From positions 29,216 through 93,215 of the forward strand of contig JAAVEA010000011.1 of the NCBI GenBank assembly GCA_014801535.1: a DNA stretch of 64,000 nt. Direction: 5' to 3'. Within the stretch, counting starts at the first letter, position 1. Each line of letters begins with the position of its first letter. This DNA is from Bacteroides sp. Its GTDB lineage: Bacteria > Bacteroidota > Bacteroidia > Bacteroidales > Muribaculaceae. The notes under the pieces were generated by a model. That model did no database searches. It saw only the letters and a program-made list of their open reading frames with translations, and was not told the DNA's origin. The translations under genes and the position numbers were made by a program. Positions 63,402 to 64,000 of this stretch are shown one piece after another.

Positions 63402-63427
63402 TTCACCATTATTTTATTAATTTTGCA
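63402..63427 (+). promoter_or_regulatory. Promoter within a duplicated 26-nt sequence (copy 2)
   Basis: Identical over 26 nt to 62724-62749, again directly after a terminator. The -7 box TAATTTTG lies about 35 nt before the ATG at 63457. Confidence 0.65.
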
Positions 63428-63456
63428 CTCGGATTATTTAACTAAACCTTTTTGAT

Positions 63457-64000
63457 ATGAAAAAACTAATATTTACATTGTGTGCTGTGATGGCTGTCGT
63501 GATGTCGTCTTCGATTTTGGCCCAGTCACCCCGTATCATTACGAACAAAAATGCTTACCGACAAAGAACTGTAACTCCATATGATAGTACCTATAATATC
63601 TCTGGAAGAAATGTTCAAAATTTGGTTGGTCAATCAATAGTTTTTCTTCCAGATGAAAGGGCTGAGAGGGAAGGAGACTACGGGGTGATGATGATTTATT
63701 TAGAAGATGATGATGTAGAATCACCCCCTTTGACATCAAAAAATATGTATTATCCAACTGATAGGAACATATCTCCTGTTACGAAATACTCTGTCTTGGA
63801 AGGAAAGGTCTTTACTATTATCGATTATTTCCCACCCAAATCTTTATCAGATGAGCCGGAATTGATTTTAATTAATCCTGATGATGGGAGAAAAATGTCT
63901 ATGTGTAATCAAAGCTTCAGACAATTAAAAGATTTACCTATTATTGTTTCTGGTTATTATGAGAAGAAAAAAGAGGGAGAGATAAATAAATTTTATCTAC
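63457..64000 (+). CDS. Secreted protein, unknown (3' end outside window)
   Basis: A frame open from ATG 63457 to the window edge (181 codons so far). It begins with a signal peptide (KKLIFTLCAVMAVVMSSSIL, cleavage after LAQ). The mature part is beta-rich with segments such as VQNLVGQSIVFLPDERAE and KVFTIIDYFPP, which I do not recognise. Its promoter shares 26 nt with that of the protease gene upstream. Confidence 0.7.
   Translation, partial: MKKLIFTLCAVMAVVMSSSILAQSPRIITNKNAYRQRTVTPYDSTYNISGRNVQNLVGQSIVFLPDERAEREGDYGVMMIYLEDDDVESPPLTSKNMYYPTDRNISPVTKYSVLEGKVFTIIDYFPPKSLSDEPELILINPDDGRKMSMCNQSFRQLKDLPIIVSGYYEKKKEGEINKFYL

Overview
The window looks like the chromosome of a gut Bacteroidales bacterium, most likely Muribaculaceae or a close relative (inference). 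The signs are promoters of the Bacteroidetes type (TTTG about 19 nt before TAnnTTTG), no Shine-Dalgarno sequences, secreted proteins ending in a short C-terminal domain with a G[IL]YIV..GKK-type ending, BspA-type leucine-rich repeats, a C10 peptidase and SusG-like amylases. No rRNA, tRNA, CRISPR array or intact insertion sequence was recognised.

Host part, 1-39.3 kb. The left edge holds an MBOAT O-acyltransferase and its DHHW partner (minus strand). A plus-strand operon follows: DUF3737 protein, PatB-type C-S lyase and MATE exporter. It converges on the minus-strand leucine operon leuA-leuC-leuD-second LeuA-like synthase-leuB. A good promoter and a roughly 170-nt structured leader precede leuA. 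Cysteine synthase comes next, then two divergent GH13 amylases with starch-binding modules. Then come a TPR/HTH membrane regulator, two BspA-like proteins, a 1,975-residue C10 peptidase/BspA fusion, a DUF3089 lipoprotein, an AspT/YidE-type transporter, small proteins, and an hxlR-eamA-SDR operon.

Prophage-like part, about 39.3-61.4 kb. A leftward XRE repressor faces a rightward operon with a small Cro-position gene and a 1,001-residue primase-helicase. An 800-nt non-coding region rich in GTACAATTGTAC-type repeats separates this from the late genes: protease-scaffold fusion, capsid candidate, a phosphoribosyltransferase, a PLD-like protein, two HTH proteins (one a small-terminase candidate), portal candidate, holin, amidase, unimolecular spanin, large terminase, fibre-like protein and several Bacteroidetes-type phage unknowns. 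No integrase, transposase or gene of tape-measure size is visible. 9-nt tandem arrays and small GC-rich hairpins sit in front of several late genes.

Right end, 61.4-64 kb. This AT-richer accessory DNA has an antirepressor-like fragment, a methyltransferase-like gene with an apparent frameshift near its start, a retropepsin-like protease and a secreted protein cut by the window edge. I cannot tell whether it still belongs to the prophage.

All functional calls rest on reading motifs by eye; no database search was run.
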